NCBI GenBank assembly: GCA_000702685.1
Contig: JNJD01000006.1
Span: 62,001 to 126,000 of the forward strand
DNA from: Lachnospiraceae bacterium AC2028
GTDB lineage: Bacteria > Bacillota > Clostridia > Lachnospirales > Lachnospiraceae
Direction of reading: 5' to 3'
DNA: 64,000 nucleotides
This document shows positions 51,557-60,102 of the stretch, in pieces. Both the position numbers and the translations under genes were made by a program. Position 1 is the first letter of the stretch, and the number at the start of each line of letters is the position of its first letter. The notes beneath the pieces were generated by a model. That model had not been told where the DNA came from, did not search any database, and was given only the letters and a program-made list of their open reading frames with translations.

Positions 51557-54424
51557 TCAGTCTCTTCTTTCATCGGTGCTGAATGCACTCTGATCCACTT
51601 CGGGTTCAACATCATAATATGCCTGAAGGCATTCGTGTGCGAGCTGTGCGGCATAATCCGAATAAAATCCGAACGGGATACGGACGCTCAAAGCAACTTC
51701 CGCATCTCCCCTTGCAGGGGCAAAAGCAATATACAGTGCGTGGTCGGGTCTCGACCTGGATTCCTGTGCGGTTCCTGTCTTACCGGCTACGGTAACAGGA
51801 ATATCAGCAAAATATGGTTTGTTTTCAACGCCGTCGATCATACCGTTTTTGATCGCAGCCCATTGATAGTCTTCCAGATATACGGTGTTATAGACAACAG
51901 GTTCATGCTGCCATATGGTCCTGCCGTAGGAATCCTCTATGTGATCGAGCAATGTCAGGTCATAGGTCGTTCCGCCGTTTGCGATAGATGATACATATCT
52001 TGCAAGCTGGGTTGTGGTATATGCATTTGTACCCTGTCCTATATAAGAACGCACAGAGTCCATGTCCGATACTTCCGGTTCATATTCTCCTATCTCCACT
52101 CCGGATCTTTGAGTAAGACCGTACATATCCGCGTATTTATATAGATATTCCAGACCGGCAGCATCATCGTAATAACCGTTCATCGTAGCCAGCCTGTAAC
52201 CGACATTGAAGAAATACAGGTTGCACGAATCCCTGATCGCAGTACGGACCGTTTCATTGCCGTGTATCGCGGTACATTTGGGCGAAGGATCGACTTCGGT
52301 AAATATTCCGGAACAATTGAACATTGTCTGAGTGGAAATAACTCCTTCGGATAAGCCCGCGGTTGCCGATACTATCTTAAATGTCGATCCGGGTGCGGCC
52401 CTGTACTGGGTGGCAAAATTAAGCAGAGGCGATGAATCGTCATTGATAAGGCGGTTATAATATGCGGCATCAACGGTGTTGGCCATAAGGTTATTGTCAT
52501 AACCGGGATATGTGACCATCGCAAGAACCTGTCCGTTATTCGGATTGGTCATTACAACTGATCCGTTACAGGGTTCAAGCGCAAGCTGTGCGGGTGTGAT
52601 ATCCAGATTGGAGATTCTGTTGATCATGAATGTAAATGCGGATATCGCACCGGCATTCAATCTGTTGATCTCCGACTCGGGTATATTGATTGCTTCCTGT
52701 TCGTATAAAAGCTTGCAAACCTGATATCCGGTCAGCTTATCATTCAATATCATGTATTTATAGAATCTGACCTGATATTCCGGATCCTTATCCGCAAGTT
52801 CAAACATCTTAAGGATAAGAGCATCAAACACTTCGGAAGAATCAGCATATTTCGATTCGAGATCAAGCTTGGAAATATCTATCAGTCCCGAATTGATGCA
52901 ATGTTCAAGAAGATCGCCGAGGCTGACATTTCCGTCCCCGTCCCACGATTTAAAATACGGATCCTCGGAATCTATCTCGGAAGTCATGATGATGTTGTTG
53001 TTCATAAGGAGCCTGACGATGTAATACTGATATACTTTGTATTCATCGTTAAGCTTATAATACGGAGTTCTGGTGGATCTTATACCAAGCTCCAGGGTCT
53101 GATATACATTATCTTTGTAATCGAGGTATTTGCCGTAGACAATTCTTTCCATATCGAGAGCATCATCTGCGGAAAAATGTGATATATCCAGGACATTGTT
53201 GCGGAAAACCGCATAATAAACATCGGCAATGGGAATTGATTTAACCGAGTCCGTGGTCCTGACGGCATATTTTGCATTCTGTATTTTCTGTACAAGTATA
53301 TATGCAAGTTTTCTTTCGGTAATATCATAAAGTTCCATCGTAAGATCCTTATCGATGGAAAGATATACATCCTGACCTCTGACAGCATCCTTATGCTCAA
53401 GAACCGATAAAACCTTACCGGTATTATCAACCATTACTTTCTCGTAACCCTTGGCACCCTGAAGCGTAGTCTCAAGATAATATTCTATTCCAAGCTGGCC
53501 GACCACATCATCGGAAGTATATGTGCCAACAGATGCACCTTCATCGATCATGCGCTGGTTCAGGATATCGATCTGTTCCGTAGATATCCTTCCGGTATAT
53601 CCGAGCAGATGGGCAAAGTATTTGCTGTCAACGTATTTCCTTATCGTATCCTCCTGAATGGCAACACCGGGAAGCATATCGGAATTTTCCATGATAAGGG
53701 CAACGGTCTCTTTGGATACATCCGTTGCTATGGTTGTACCGATATATTTACGATATGAAGTGAGGCTCATAGCATAACGAATGGATACTATCTGGAGCCA
53801 CTCCCTGTTCGTATATCCTTTTCCTTCGATGAATTCGGATTTCTTGTCGTCGGGATCGATCCTTTCACCGACAGAAAACCTGTATCCTCTTCCGGAATTT
53901 CTGCTGAGATAGATCATCGCTTCAAGAGCCGTAGTACTTTTTTCCTCTTCGGTAAGAGATGCCGGATCCGCATGTCCGTAGATATCAGCAAGAAATCTCC
54001 TGAGCTGGGAATCGGAAACGGTATAGACAAATTCACCGTCTTCGTTAAGAGCGATCTTAAAATCTGAATCGATCGAATCACCGTTTTTTTCAATGAACTT
54101 TACAAGATTATAGATAAGCTCATTGAGCTTGCGGTCCTTATCCGATGAAGTCTCGAATGTATCCTCAAGATTGATGTTGTATGCAAGTACATTGTATGCG
54201 AGAGGATTACCGTTCCGATCGTAGATATTGCCTCTTACAGGCATGATATCCCTGGTTTTTTCCTGTTCGAGAACGAAATTTTCAAGATAGTCGGATCCCT
54301 TGATGATCTGAAGATAAAAGCATCTGTATAAAAGAATACCGCAAAGAGAGATCATGACCAGATAGATGATCGTGACCCTGCTTGTGAAAATACTTATTAT
54401 CCTTTCACGAAGTCCGTCAAACAT
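51557..54424 (-). CDS. mrdA: Penicillin-binding protein 2, elongasome transpeptidase, large form
   Basis: A 955-residue class B PBP that crosslinks peptidoglycan with RodA during elongation. One TM helix at about 15-35, then the dimerisation domain with RGNIYDRNGNPLAYN and a transpeptidase domain. Active-site motifs are STFK with Ser680, SCN in RDSCNLYF and KTG in AGKTGTAQ. The catalytic serine is about 300 residues later than in typical PBP2 because of a helical insertion of about 230 residues between YLSIDKDLTMELYD and NGSVVMTNPNNGQVLAMV. The frame is unbroken. It overlaps mreD by 8 nt. Confidence 0.93.
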   Translation of the reverse strand: MFDGLRERIISIFTSRVTIIYLVMISLCGILLYRCFYLQIIKGSDYLENFVLEQEKTRDIMPVRGNIYDRNGNPLAYNVLAYNINLEDTFETSSDKDRKLNELIYNLVKFIEKNGDSIDSDFKIALNEDGEFVYTVSDSQLRRFLADIYGHADPASLTEEEKSTTALEAMIYLSRNSGRGYRFSVGERIDPDDKKSEFIEGKGYTNREWLQIVSIRYAMSLTSYRKYIGTTIATDVSKETVALIMENSDMLPGVAIQEDTIRKYVDSKYFAHLLGYTGRISTEQIDILNQRMIDEGASVGTYTSDDVVGQLGIEYYLETTLQGAKGYEKVMVDNTGKVLSVLEHKDAVRGQDVYLSIDKDLTMELYDITERKLAYILVQKIQNAKYAVRTTDSVKSIPIADVYYAVFRNNVLDISHFSADDALDMERIVYGKYLDYKDNVYQTLELGIRSTRTPYYKLNDEYKVYQYYIVRLLMNNNIIMTSEIDSEDPYFKSWDGDGNVSLGDLLEHCINSGLIDISKLDLESKYADSSEVFDALILKMFELADKDPEYQVRFYKYMILNDKLTGYQVCKLLYEQEAINIPESEINRLNAGAISAFTFMINRISNLDITPAQLALEPCNGSVVMTNPNNGQVLAMVTYPGYDNNLMANTVDAAYYNRLINDDSSPLLNFATQYRAAPGSTFKIVSATAGLSEGVISTQTMFNCSGIFTEVDPSPKCTAIHGNETVRTAIRDSCNLYFFNVGYRLATMNGYYDDAAGLEYLYKYADMYGLTQRSGVEIGEYEPEVSDMDSVRSYIGQGTNAYTTTQLARYVSSIANGGTTYDLTLLDHIEDSYGRTIWQHEPVVYNTVYLEDYQWAAIKNGMIDGVENKPYFADIPVTVAGKTGTAQESRSRPDHALYIAFAPARGDAEVALSVRIPFGFYSDYAAQLAHECLQAYYDVEPEVDQSAFSTDERRD

Positions 54425-54944
54425 CCTGCTGTCTCTCTCTTTCTTTTCTTATGCGGTAATTCTTGAAAAGCGTATCTATTCCGAGAAGAACCGGATAGAT
54501 CGCAAGAGAAACCAAAAGCGTATAAAAGATCTCGGGGCAGATAACATTTATCGAATAAGCGGTAAAATCAAGCCTGCCTCTCATAAGGAATGTCGAAATA
54601 TAATACATCAGGCCGAAAGAAGCATCGGAAAGAGTGATCAGTATAAGCGGAAGCCTGATATCTTCCGCATAGAAAAGACCGCTGAAACCGCCGTTAGCAT
54701 ATCCGATGAGCATGATGATAAGCGCATTGAGACCGAGCATTTCACTGAAGAAAATATCCATCAGAAGTCCCGCAAAAAAACCGCATATCGCACCGGTTTT
54801 TTCACCGTAAAAGAATCCGTATACACATACTATAAGGACCATAAGATTGGGAATAACATTTCCAAGCTCCAAAGATGTAAAAACGCAGGCTTGAAGCAGG
54901 AAAAAGAAAGGTATTGAAATTGCGATGAGTATTTTCTGGATCAT
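54417..54944 (-). CDS. mreD: Rod shape-determining protein MreD
   Basis: A 175-residue integral membrane protein of the elongasome. Five hydrophobic segments are visible, and the conserved GAICGFFAGLLMDIFF region matches the family. The sequence is typically divergent. It overlaps mreC (4 nt) and mrdA (8 nt). Confidence 0.9.
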   Translation of the reverse strand: MIQKILIAISIPFFFLLQACVFTSLELGNVIPNLMVLIVCVYGFFYGEKTGAICGFFAGLLMDIFFSEMLGLNALIIMLIGYANGGFSGLFYAEDIRLPLILITLSDASFGLMYYISTFLMRGRLDFTAYSINVICPEIFYTLLVSLAIYPVLLGIDTLFKNYRIRKERERQQDV

Positions 54945-55810
54945 TCGTAATCGTTATTTTTCATATCGGTAATTACAAGTACGGTTGAAAGATATGAAAA
55001 GTCGGTGGCAACAGTGATGGTTCCCGATTTGGTCAGGTTATTGGCATCCTGTTCAACGGTATCGATATAACCGATGAGAAGACCGGGAAGATATTTATCA
55101 CTGATATTGCTTGTAACAACCTTATCGCCTTTGACAACAAGTCCTTCCGGATCGGATAACTGTGAAAAAGAAAGAAGACCTTTATCATTGAGAGACAGAT
55201 CACCCGATACCATAAGTGTAAGATCGGATGAAGCAACCTGTCCGCTTACATTGCATCCGTCGGAAATGATCGATGTGACTCTGGCCCAGTTCGGTCCTAT
55301 CTTGGTTATCCTTCCGATGAGTCCGCCTCCGGCGATCACATTCATATCTATCGCCAGACCGTCATCGGTTCCCTTATCGATCACAAAAGAGGTATACCAG
55401 TTACCGGTATCCTTGGCTATGATGCGTGCTCCTACTTTTTCATAGGAATTGTAAATCTCGGATAATCCGAGAAGTGCCTGCATATCGGTAAGTTCATATC
55501 TTTCCTGGGTAAGGATTATATTTTCTTCGGTAAGCTCCGCAATCTGAGCTTTTAATTCTTCGTTTTCCTTCAGAAGCGACTGAACGGATGAGAGCTCATC
55601 CTTGCGGTTTCTCAGCCACTCTCCGGCTCTCGAAATTCCTCTTTCAAACGGAACGATCAAAGTGCCGACTGCGCCGTTTGCCGGAGCATCAAAAACAGAT
55701 GAACCATAGGTAAGGATCATCAAAAGAATGCATATACAGCTTAAAATAAGGAGGAGATATTTACCCGGTATTGTAAATCTCTCCCCCTTAGATTTTACGA
55801 CAGGACTCAT
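54941..55810 (-). CDS. mreC: Rod shape-determining protein MreC
   Basis: A 289-residue elongasome scaffold: one TM helix (about 18-36), a coiled coil (about 65-110, LLKENEELKAQIAELTEEN) and the two beta-barrel domains with YEKVGARIIAKDTGNWYTSF, GGGLIGRITKIGPNWARVTS and a LLIGYIDTVE segment. It overlaps mreB and mreD by 4 nt each. Confidence 0.94.
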   Translation of the reverse strand: MSPVVKSKGERFTIPGKYLLLILSCICILLMILTYGSSVFDAPANGAVGTLIVPFERGISRAGEWLRNRKDELSSVQSLLKENEELKAQIAELTEENIILTQERYELTDMQALLGLSEIYNSYEKVGARIIAKDTGNWYTSFVIDKGTDDGLAIDMNVIAGGGLIGRITKIGPNWARVTSIISDGCNVSGQVASSDLTLMVSGDLSLNDKGLLSFSQLSDPEGLVVKGDKVVTSNISDKYLPGLLIGYIDTVEQDANNLTKSGTITVATDFSYLSTVLVITDMKNNDYE

Positions 55811-56817
55811 TTACCCATGCCCTCAGCACTCTGTGCAAGAGAAGAAAACTCGGGATCCTGGATTATCCTTCCAAGTCCGTATGCTGTTGAAGTCATCGGC
55901 TCATCGGTAACATTAACCTTCAGGCCGGTTCCGTCGGCAATCCTCTCAACAAGGTGAGAAACCTGGCTCGCTCCGCCGGTAAGGTAAATACCGTTACGGA
56001 AGATATCAGCTGACAGTTCGGGAGGAGTTCTCTCCAGAATGAATTTGATGTTGTCTATGATGGTCTTGAAATCACTTTCAAGAGAATCGACGATAAGCTT
56101 TGTGGGAATCTCTCTCTGAACGGGAAGTCCGGTTACGATATCCCTTCCGTATACAAGCGCACCCTTCTGTTCCTTCTCAAGTCCTCCGAGACTCTTTTTA
56201 ACTTCCTCTGCGGTCTTTCCACCAATCATGAGTCCGAATTCATTTCTTACGGCAGCCCTTATCGAATCATCGAATTTAAGTCCGCCCTCCTTGATGAGCT
56301 TGGAAAGAACAATTCCGCCGAGTGAAAGAACGGATATTTCGGTGGTCTCGAAACCGACATTTACAACAAGCACACCGACGGCATTTTTGACATCGATACC
56401 CATTCCGATACCGTCAGCGATAGCCATCTGAGCAACATAGATCTTATGTGCCTTTACACCGGCTTCCTTGAGAAGATCGTAGAATGCTCTCTTTTCTACA
56501 TCGGTGATATCGTAGGGTACGGCAATAAGGAAATCTGCGCTTTTGGGATTACCGTTCTGAATATCACTGATAAGATATTTGACCAGAAGCTCCACATTAT
56601 GAAGATCCGAAATGACACCGCAGGAAAGAGGATAAGAGATCTGGATGTTCGCGGGCGCTTTTTCATGCATCTCATATGCCGAATCACCGTATGCGAAAAA
56701 TTCACTTTCATCCTTTATCGCGATCATATTCTTCTGGATAGTGATCGTATTGTCGTTATTGTTAAAGATCTTGATGTGGTTGGTACCAAGGTCGATACCG
56801 TATGCGTTGGTAGCCAT
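55807..56817 (-). CDS. mreB: Actin-like MreB/Mbl
   Basis: A 336-residue actin-fold ATPase organising lateral wall synthesis. Phosphate-binding loop is YGIDLGTNHIKIF, with the second loop VLVVNVGFETTEISVLSLGG and the adenosine motif IYLTGGASQVSHL. Length and motif set are typical. The mreB-mreC-mreD-mrdA order is standard. It begins 15 nt after radC. Confidence 0.95.
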   Translation of the reverse strand: MATNAYGIDLGTNHIKIFNNNDNTITIQKNMIAIKDESEFFAYGDSAYEMHEKAPANIQISYPLSCGVISDLHNVELLVKYLISDIQNGNPKSADFLIAVPYDITDVEKRAFYDLLKEAGVKAHKIYVAQMAIADGIGMGIDVKNAVGVLVVNVGFETTEISVLSLGGIVLSKLIKEGGLKFDDSIRAAVRNEFGLMIGGKTAEEVKKSLGGLEKEQKGALVYGRDIVTGLPVQREIPTKLIVDSLESDFKTIIDNIKFILERTPPELSADIFRNGIYLTGGASQVSHLVERIADGTGLKVNVTDEPMTSTAYGLGRIIQDPEFSSLAQSAEGMGK

Positions 56818-56832
56818 ATAAGTCCCTTTCTG

Positions 56833-57519
56833 TTAACCGTGTAAAAAACCGGATTCTTTAAAACTGAAATATGTATTATCGCCGATTATTATATGATCGA
56901 TCAGCGGGATATCCGCCTGTAAACAGGTTGCACGAAGCTTTTCCGTAAGAGATCTGTCATCACCGGATGGAGAAGGATCGCCGCTCGGATGATTATGCAG
57001 AAGAATGATATTTACCGCTTCCGCATCCAGGGCTTCCATGAGGATATCTCTTACAGGAGCAAGACTTCTGTTTACGCTCCCTCTGGAGATCACGGATTCC
57101 CTGATCACTTTTCCTTTGGAATCAAGACTCAGAAGAAGAACGCATTCATTCTTTTCATGCCTGAGTCTTTCCATGTAAAACTCGGCTACGACGGACGGAC
57201 TGTTCGCGGTAAACCCGCTTTTAAGCCCCGCTTCGTGCATTCTTTTCGAAAGCTCTGCCAGGCATTTAAGCTTAACGGCTTTCACCTCGCCGATGCCGGG
57301 TATCTTCATAAGATCCCTGATATCAAGATCGTAAAGTGAAAGCAGACCGTTTCTCGGTGACTTTCCGAGTTCAAGTATCCTTGCCGAGATCTCGACCGCA
57401 TCGCTTCCTCTGGTGCCGGTCCTTAAGATCACTGCAAGAAGTTCCGCATCCGTTAAAGAACCGGGGCCTGAAGCCAGAAACCTTTCATAAGGCTTTTCAG
57501 GTATTTCATTTTTGGCCAT
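56833..57519 (-). CDS. radC: JAB-domain protein RadC
   Basis: A 228-residue protein with an N-terminal helix-hairpin-helix part (LMKIPGIGEVKAVKLK) and a C-terminal JAB/MPN metalloprotease-like domain with the motif LLHNHPSGDPSPSGDDRSLT. Cellular role is unclear in spite of the historical name. Its position before mreB is conserved in Firmicutes. Confidence 0.93.
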   Translation of the reverse strand: MAKNEIPEKPYERFLASGPGSLTDAELLAVILRTGTRGSDAVEISARILELGKSPRNGLLSLYDLDIRDLMKIPGIGEVKAVKLKCLAELSKRMHEAGLKSGFTANSPSVVAEFYMERLRHEKNECVLLLSLDSKGKVIRESVISRGSVNRSLAPVRDILMEALDAEAVNIILLHNHPSGDPSPSGDDRSLTEKLRATCLQADIPLIDHIIIGDNTYFSFKESGFLHG

Positions 57520-57556
57520 ATATGCTCTTTAAGTCTTCTCCGGGACGAAAAAAGCA

Positions 57557-57799
57557 TCAGATCTTGATGAACTTAAAACATACGAAGGCAATGATGATCC
57601 CTATGATACCGGCAATATTGATGTTAAATGTAAGACCGAAGGTAAGGATCATAAAACCGATGTTAAGTTCAACCGGAGAGGTAAGTCCGAAAGCACCGCC
57701 ATAGGATAAAAATGCTATTCCGCTGTGCTGACCGATCAGATTTCCGAGGATATATCCGATAATTATCAGAAAAAATAAAACCCAGCCTCTGTATTTCAT
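57557..57799 (-). CDS. DUF4321 small membrane protein
   Basis: An 80-residue membrane protein with two predicted helices, starting MKYRGWVLFFLIIIGYILGN and having the GLTSPVELNIGFM segment of DUF4321. This family typically sits beside radC-mreB in Clostridia; function unknown. Start ATG at 57799 is preceded by GGAGAG; an upstream in-frame start at 57820 is less likely. A -10-like TATAAT is present on the minus strand at 57833-57838 without a clear -35. Confidence 0.85.
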   Translation of the reverse strand: MKYRGWVLFFLIIIGYILGNLIGQHSGIAFLSYGGAFGLTSPVELNIGFMILTFGLTFNINIAGIIGIIIAFVCFKFIKI

Positions 57800-57862
57800 A
57801 CTCTCTCCATTAAATAGCATGTGTTTTTATTGATTATAGAAAAACTCACACGCCCAAACATT

Positions 57863-59152
57863 TTAGCACAAAATGAGTCCTTTATCCACCAGAGATTGGA
57901 AAGCCCTGATTATACCGAATTTGCCGTGCGGCCAGGTAAGACCACCCTGAAAATAAGCAGTATAGGGCTCGCGAAGGGGGCCGTCGGCAGAAAGCTCTAT
58001 GGATGAACCGGATATAAATGCTCCGGCAGCCATTATTACCTTGGAATCATATCCGGGCATATCCCACGGTTCGGGAGCATATGAGGAATCAACCGGAGCC
58101 GCAGCCTGAATGCCTTCACAGAATGCAATAAGACCCTCAGGCTTACCGAAAGTGATAGCCTGGATTATATCGTGTCTGTCCTCTTTGGATGAAGGATAGC
58201 TTTCAAAACCGTATTTTTCAAAAAGAGCGGCAGCAAAAATTGCATTTTTTATTGCAGAAGCGGTGATCACGGGACCCATGAAGAATCCCTGATACAATCT
58301 GGGTAGTGCTTCAAGTGACGGACCGACTTCTCTTCCGAGTCCGGGAGCGGTAAGCCTGTATGAAGCATTTTCGATGCATTTTTTTGTTCCTGCGATATAT
58401 CCGCCTGTCTGTGCTAGTCCACCGCCGGGATTCTTGATAAGGGAACCAACGACCATATCGGCTCCCACATCCGAAGGCTCGATCGGCTCAACAAATTCAC
58501 CGTAACAGTTGTCGACCATGCATATGATGTCTTCTCTGACATCCTTTACCGTCTTTATTATCTCTCCTATCTGATCAACGGAAAGCGAAGGTCTTGTCTG
58601 ATAACCTTTGGATCTCTGGATGGTTACCAGTCTGGTCCTGTCATTGATGGCATTCTTTATATTTTCAAGATTAGGAGTTCCGTCTTCAGAAAGTTCGGCC
58701 TGGGCATAAGTGATACCGTATTCAGCCAATGATCCTGCAGACTTCCTGATGCCGATGACCTCTTCAAGAGTATCGTAAGGCTTTCCTACTGCGGAAAGAA
58801 GTTCGTCACCCGGTCTGAGGTTACTCATAAGAGCAAGGGCAAGTGCGTGTGTGCCGCAGGTTATCTGAGGCCTTACAAGGCAATCCTCCGTACCGAAATA
58901 ATCGGCATATACCTTTTCGAGTGTATCCCTTCCGATATCGTTATATCCGTATCCGGTGGTCCCAAGCAGACAGCTTTCATTTACATTATTCTTCTGAAAT
59001 GCCCTGAGTACTTTAAGCTGACACAGTTCGGCATTTGCATCGATCGAATCAAACTTGTCCTTAAGAGTATCAAGCACATCTCCGGCAGTTTTTAATACAT
59101 TCTCACTGATGCCGAGACTTTTATATACTGATGTAAGATCATTTCCGTTCAT
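57863..59152 (-). CDS. Methionine gamma-lyase family PLP protein (YnbB-like)
   Basis: A 429-residue fold-type I PLP protein once called aluminium resistance protein. Features are GYGYNDIGRDTLEKVYADYF, the cofactor site ITCGTHALALAL, MVDNCYGEFVE and the PLP lysine in GSLIKNPGGG. The family is distinct from classical methionine gamma-lyase and its reaction is not established. It overlaps the miaA stop by one base, a common arrangement. Confidence 0.9.
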   Translation of the reverse strand: MNGNDLTSVYKSLGISENVLKTAGDVLDTLKDKFDSIDANAELCQLKVLRAFQKNNVNESCLLGTTGYGYNDIGRDTLEKVYADYFGTEDCLVRPQITCGTHALALALMSNLRPGDELLSAVGKPYDTLEEVIGIRKSAGSLAEYGITYAQAELSEDGTPNLENIKNAINDRTRLVTIQRSKGYQTRPSLSVDQIGEIIKTVKDVREDIICMVDNCYGEFVEPIEPSDVGADMVVGSLIKNPGGGLAQTGGYIAGTKKCIENASYRLTAPGLGREVGPSLEALPRLYQGFFMGPVITASAIKNAIFAAALFEKYGFESYPSSKEDRHDIIQAITFGKPEGLIAFCEGIQAAAPVDSSYAPEPWDMPGYDSKVIMAAGAFISGSSIELSADGPLREPYTAYFQGGLTWPHGKFGIIRAFQSLVDKGLILC

Positions 59153-60102
59153 TAAAACAAACCTCTTTTTTTACATTCATCAGACATGAATCCGATCATG
59201 GCATCGGTATCACCGTTAAACTCACGTCTGTCCATCATTATCACATCCGGTTCTCTTTTATACCACGTAAGCTGTCTTTTGGCAAAATGTCTTGTACGGA
59301 GCTTAATCTGATAAACTGCCTCGTCAAGGCTTATCACACCGCGTATATAGGGAACCATCTCTTTATATCCGATAGCCTGCATTGAAACGCAGTCCGGAGA
59401 TGTACCGCTTTCAAGGATCGATCTGACTTCCTTTTCGAGACCGGCCGCGATCATCTCATCAACTCTTTTATCTATCCTGCTGTAGATCAGTTCCCTGTCA
59501 TCGGTAAGAACAAAGTACGCGGCATTATAAACCGGTTCTTTGACTGATTCATTATCATTATGATCGGAAATCTTTCTTCCGGTCAGATGATTATATTCCA
59601 GAGCCCTGATGACTCTCTTGATATTCTGCGGAGGGATCCTGAGTGCGCTTTCTTCATCGACTTCCTTAAGCATATCGTGAAGGTACTCACATCCGGATTC
59701 TTCGGCTATCTTTTCCAGTGATTCACGGTATTCTTCATCGGGTCCTTCATCGTCAAATTCAATGCCTTTTAAAAGCGCCTGAATATAAAAACCGGTCCCT
59801 CCGACAACAAAAGGTATCCTTCCGTGAGATGAAATCTGCGTTATCGCATCACGTGCCATTTCGGAAAACCTGAAGGCCGAATAATCTTCGTCTCTTTCAC
59901 ATACATCGATAAGATAATGAGGTACTCCTCTTTTTTCATCTTCCGTTATCTTGGCCGTACCTATATCCATGCCCTTATATACCTGGGCGGAATCTGCGGA
60001 TATGATCTCAAGCTCGTGCATGCGCGCAAATTCAACGGAAAGAGAAGTCTTTCCGACCGCTGTCGGTCCGGATAAGATTATAAGAGGAGGTTTTCCGTTC
60101 AT
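59152..60102 (-). CDS. miaA: tRNA dimethylallyltransferase MiaA
   Basis: A 316-residue enzyme that transfers a dimethylallyl group to A37 of tRNAs reading UNN codons. P-loop is LSGPTAVGKTSLS, followed by IISADSAQVYKGMDIGTAK, RGVPHYLIDV and VGGTGFYIQALLKG; RHFAKRQLTWYKRE lies near the end. Start ATG at 60102 overlaps the mutL stop (TAATG); the long upstream frame is not coding. Confidence 0.96.
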   Translation of the reverse strand: MNGKPPLIILSGPTAVGKTSLSVEFARMHELEIISADSAQVYKGMDIGTAKITEDEKRGVPHYLIDVCERDEDYSAFRFSEMARDAITQISSHGRIPFVVGGTGFYIQALLKGIEFDDEGPDEEYRESLEKIAEESGCEYLHDMLKEVDEESALRIPPQNIKRVIRALEYNHLTGRKISDHNDNESVKEPVYNAAYFVLTDDRELIYSRIDKRVDEMIAAGLEKEVRSILESGTSPDCVSMQAIGYKEMVPYIRGVISLDEAVYQIKLRTRHFAKRQLTWYKREPDVIMMDRREFNGDTDAMIGFMSDECKKRGLF

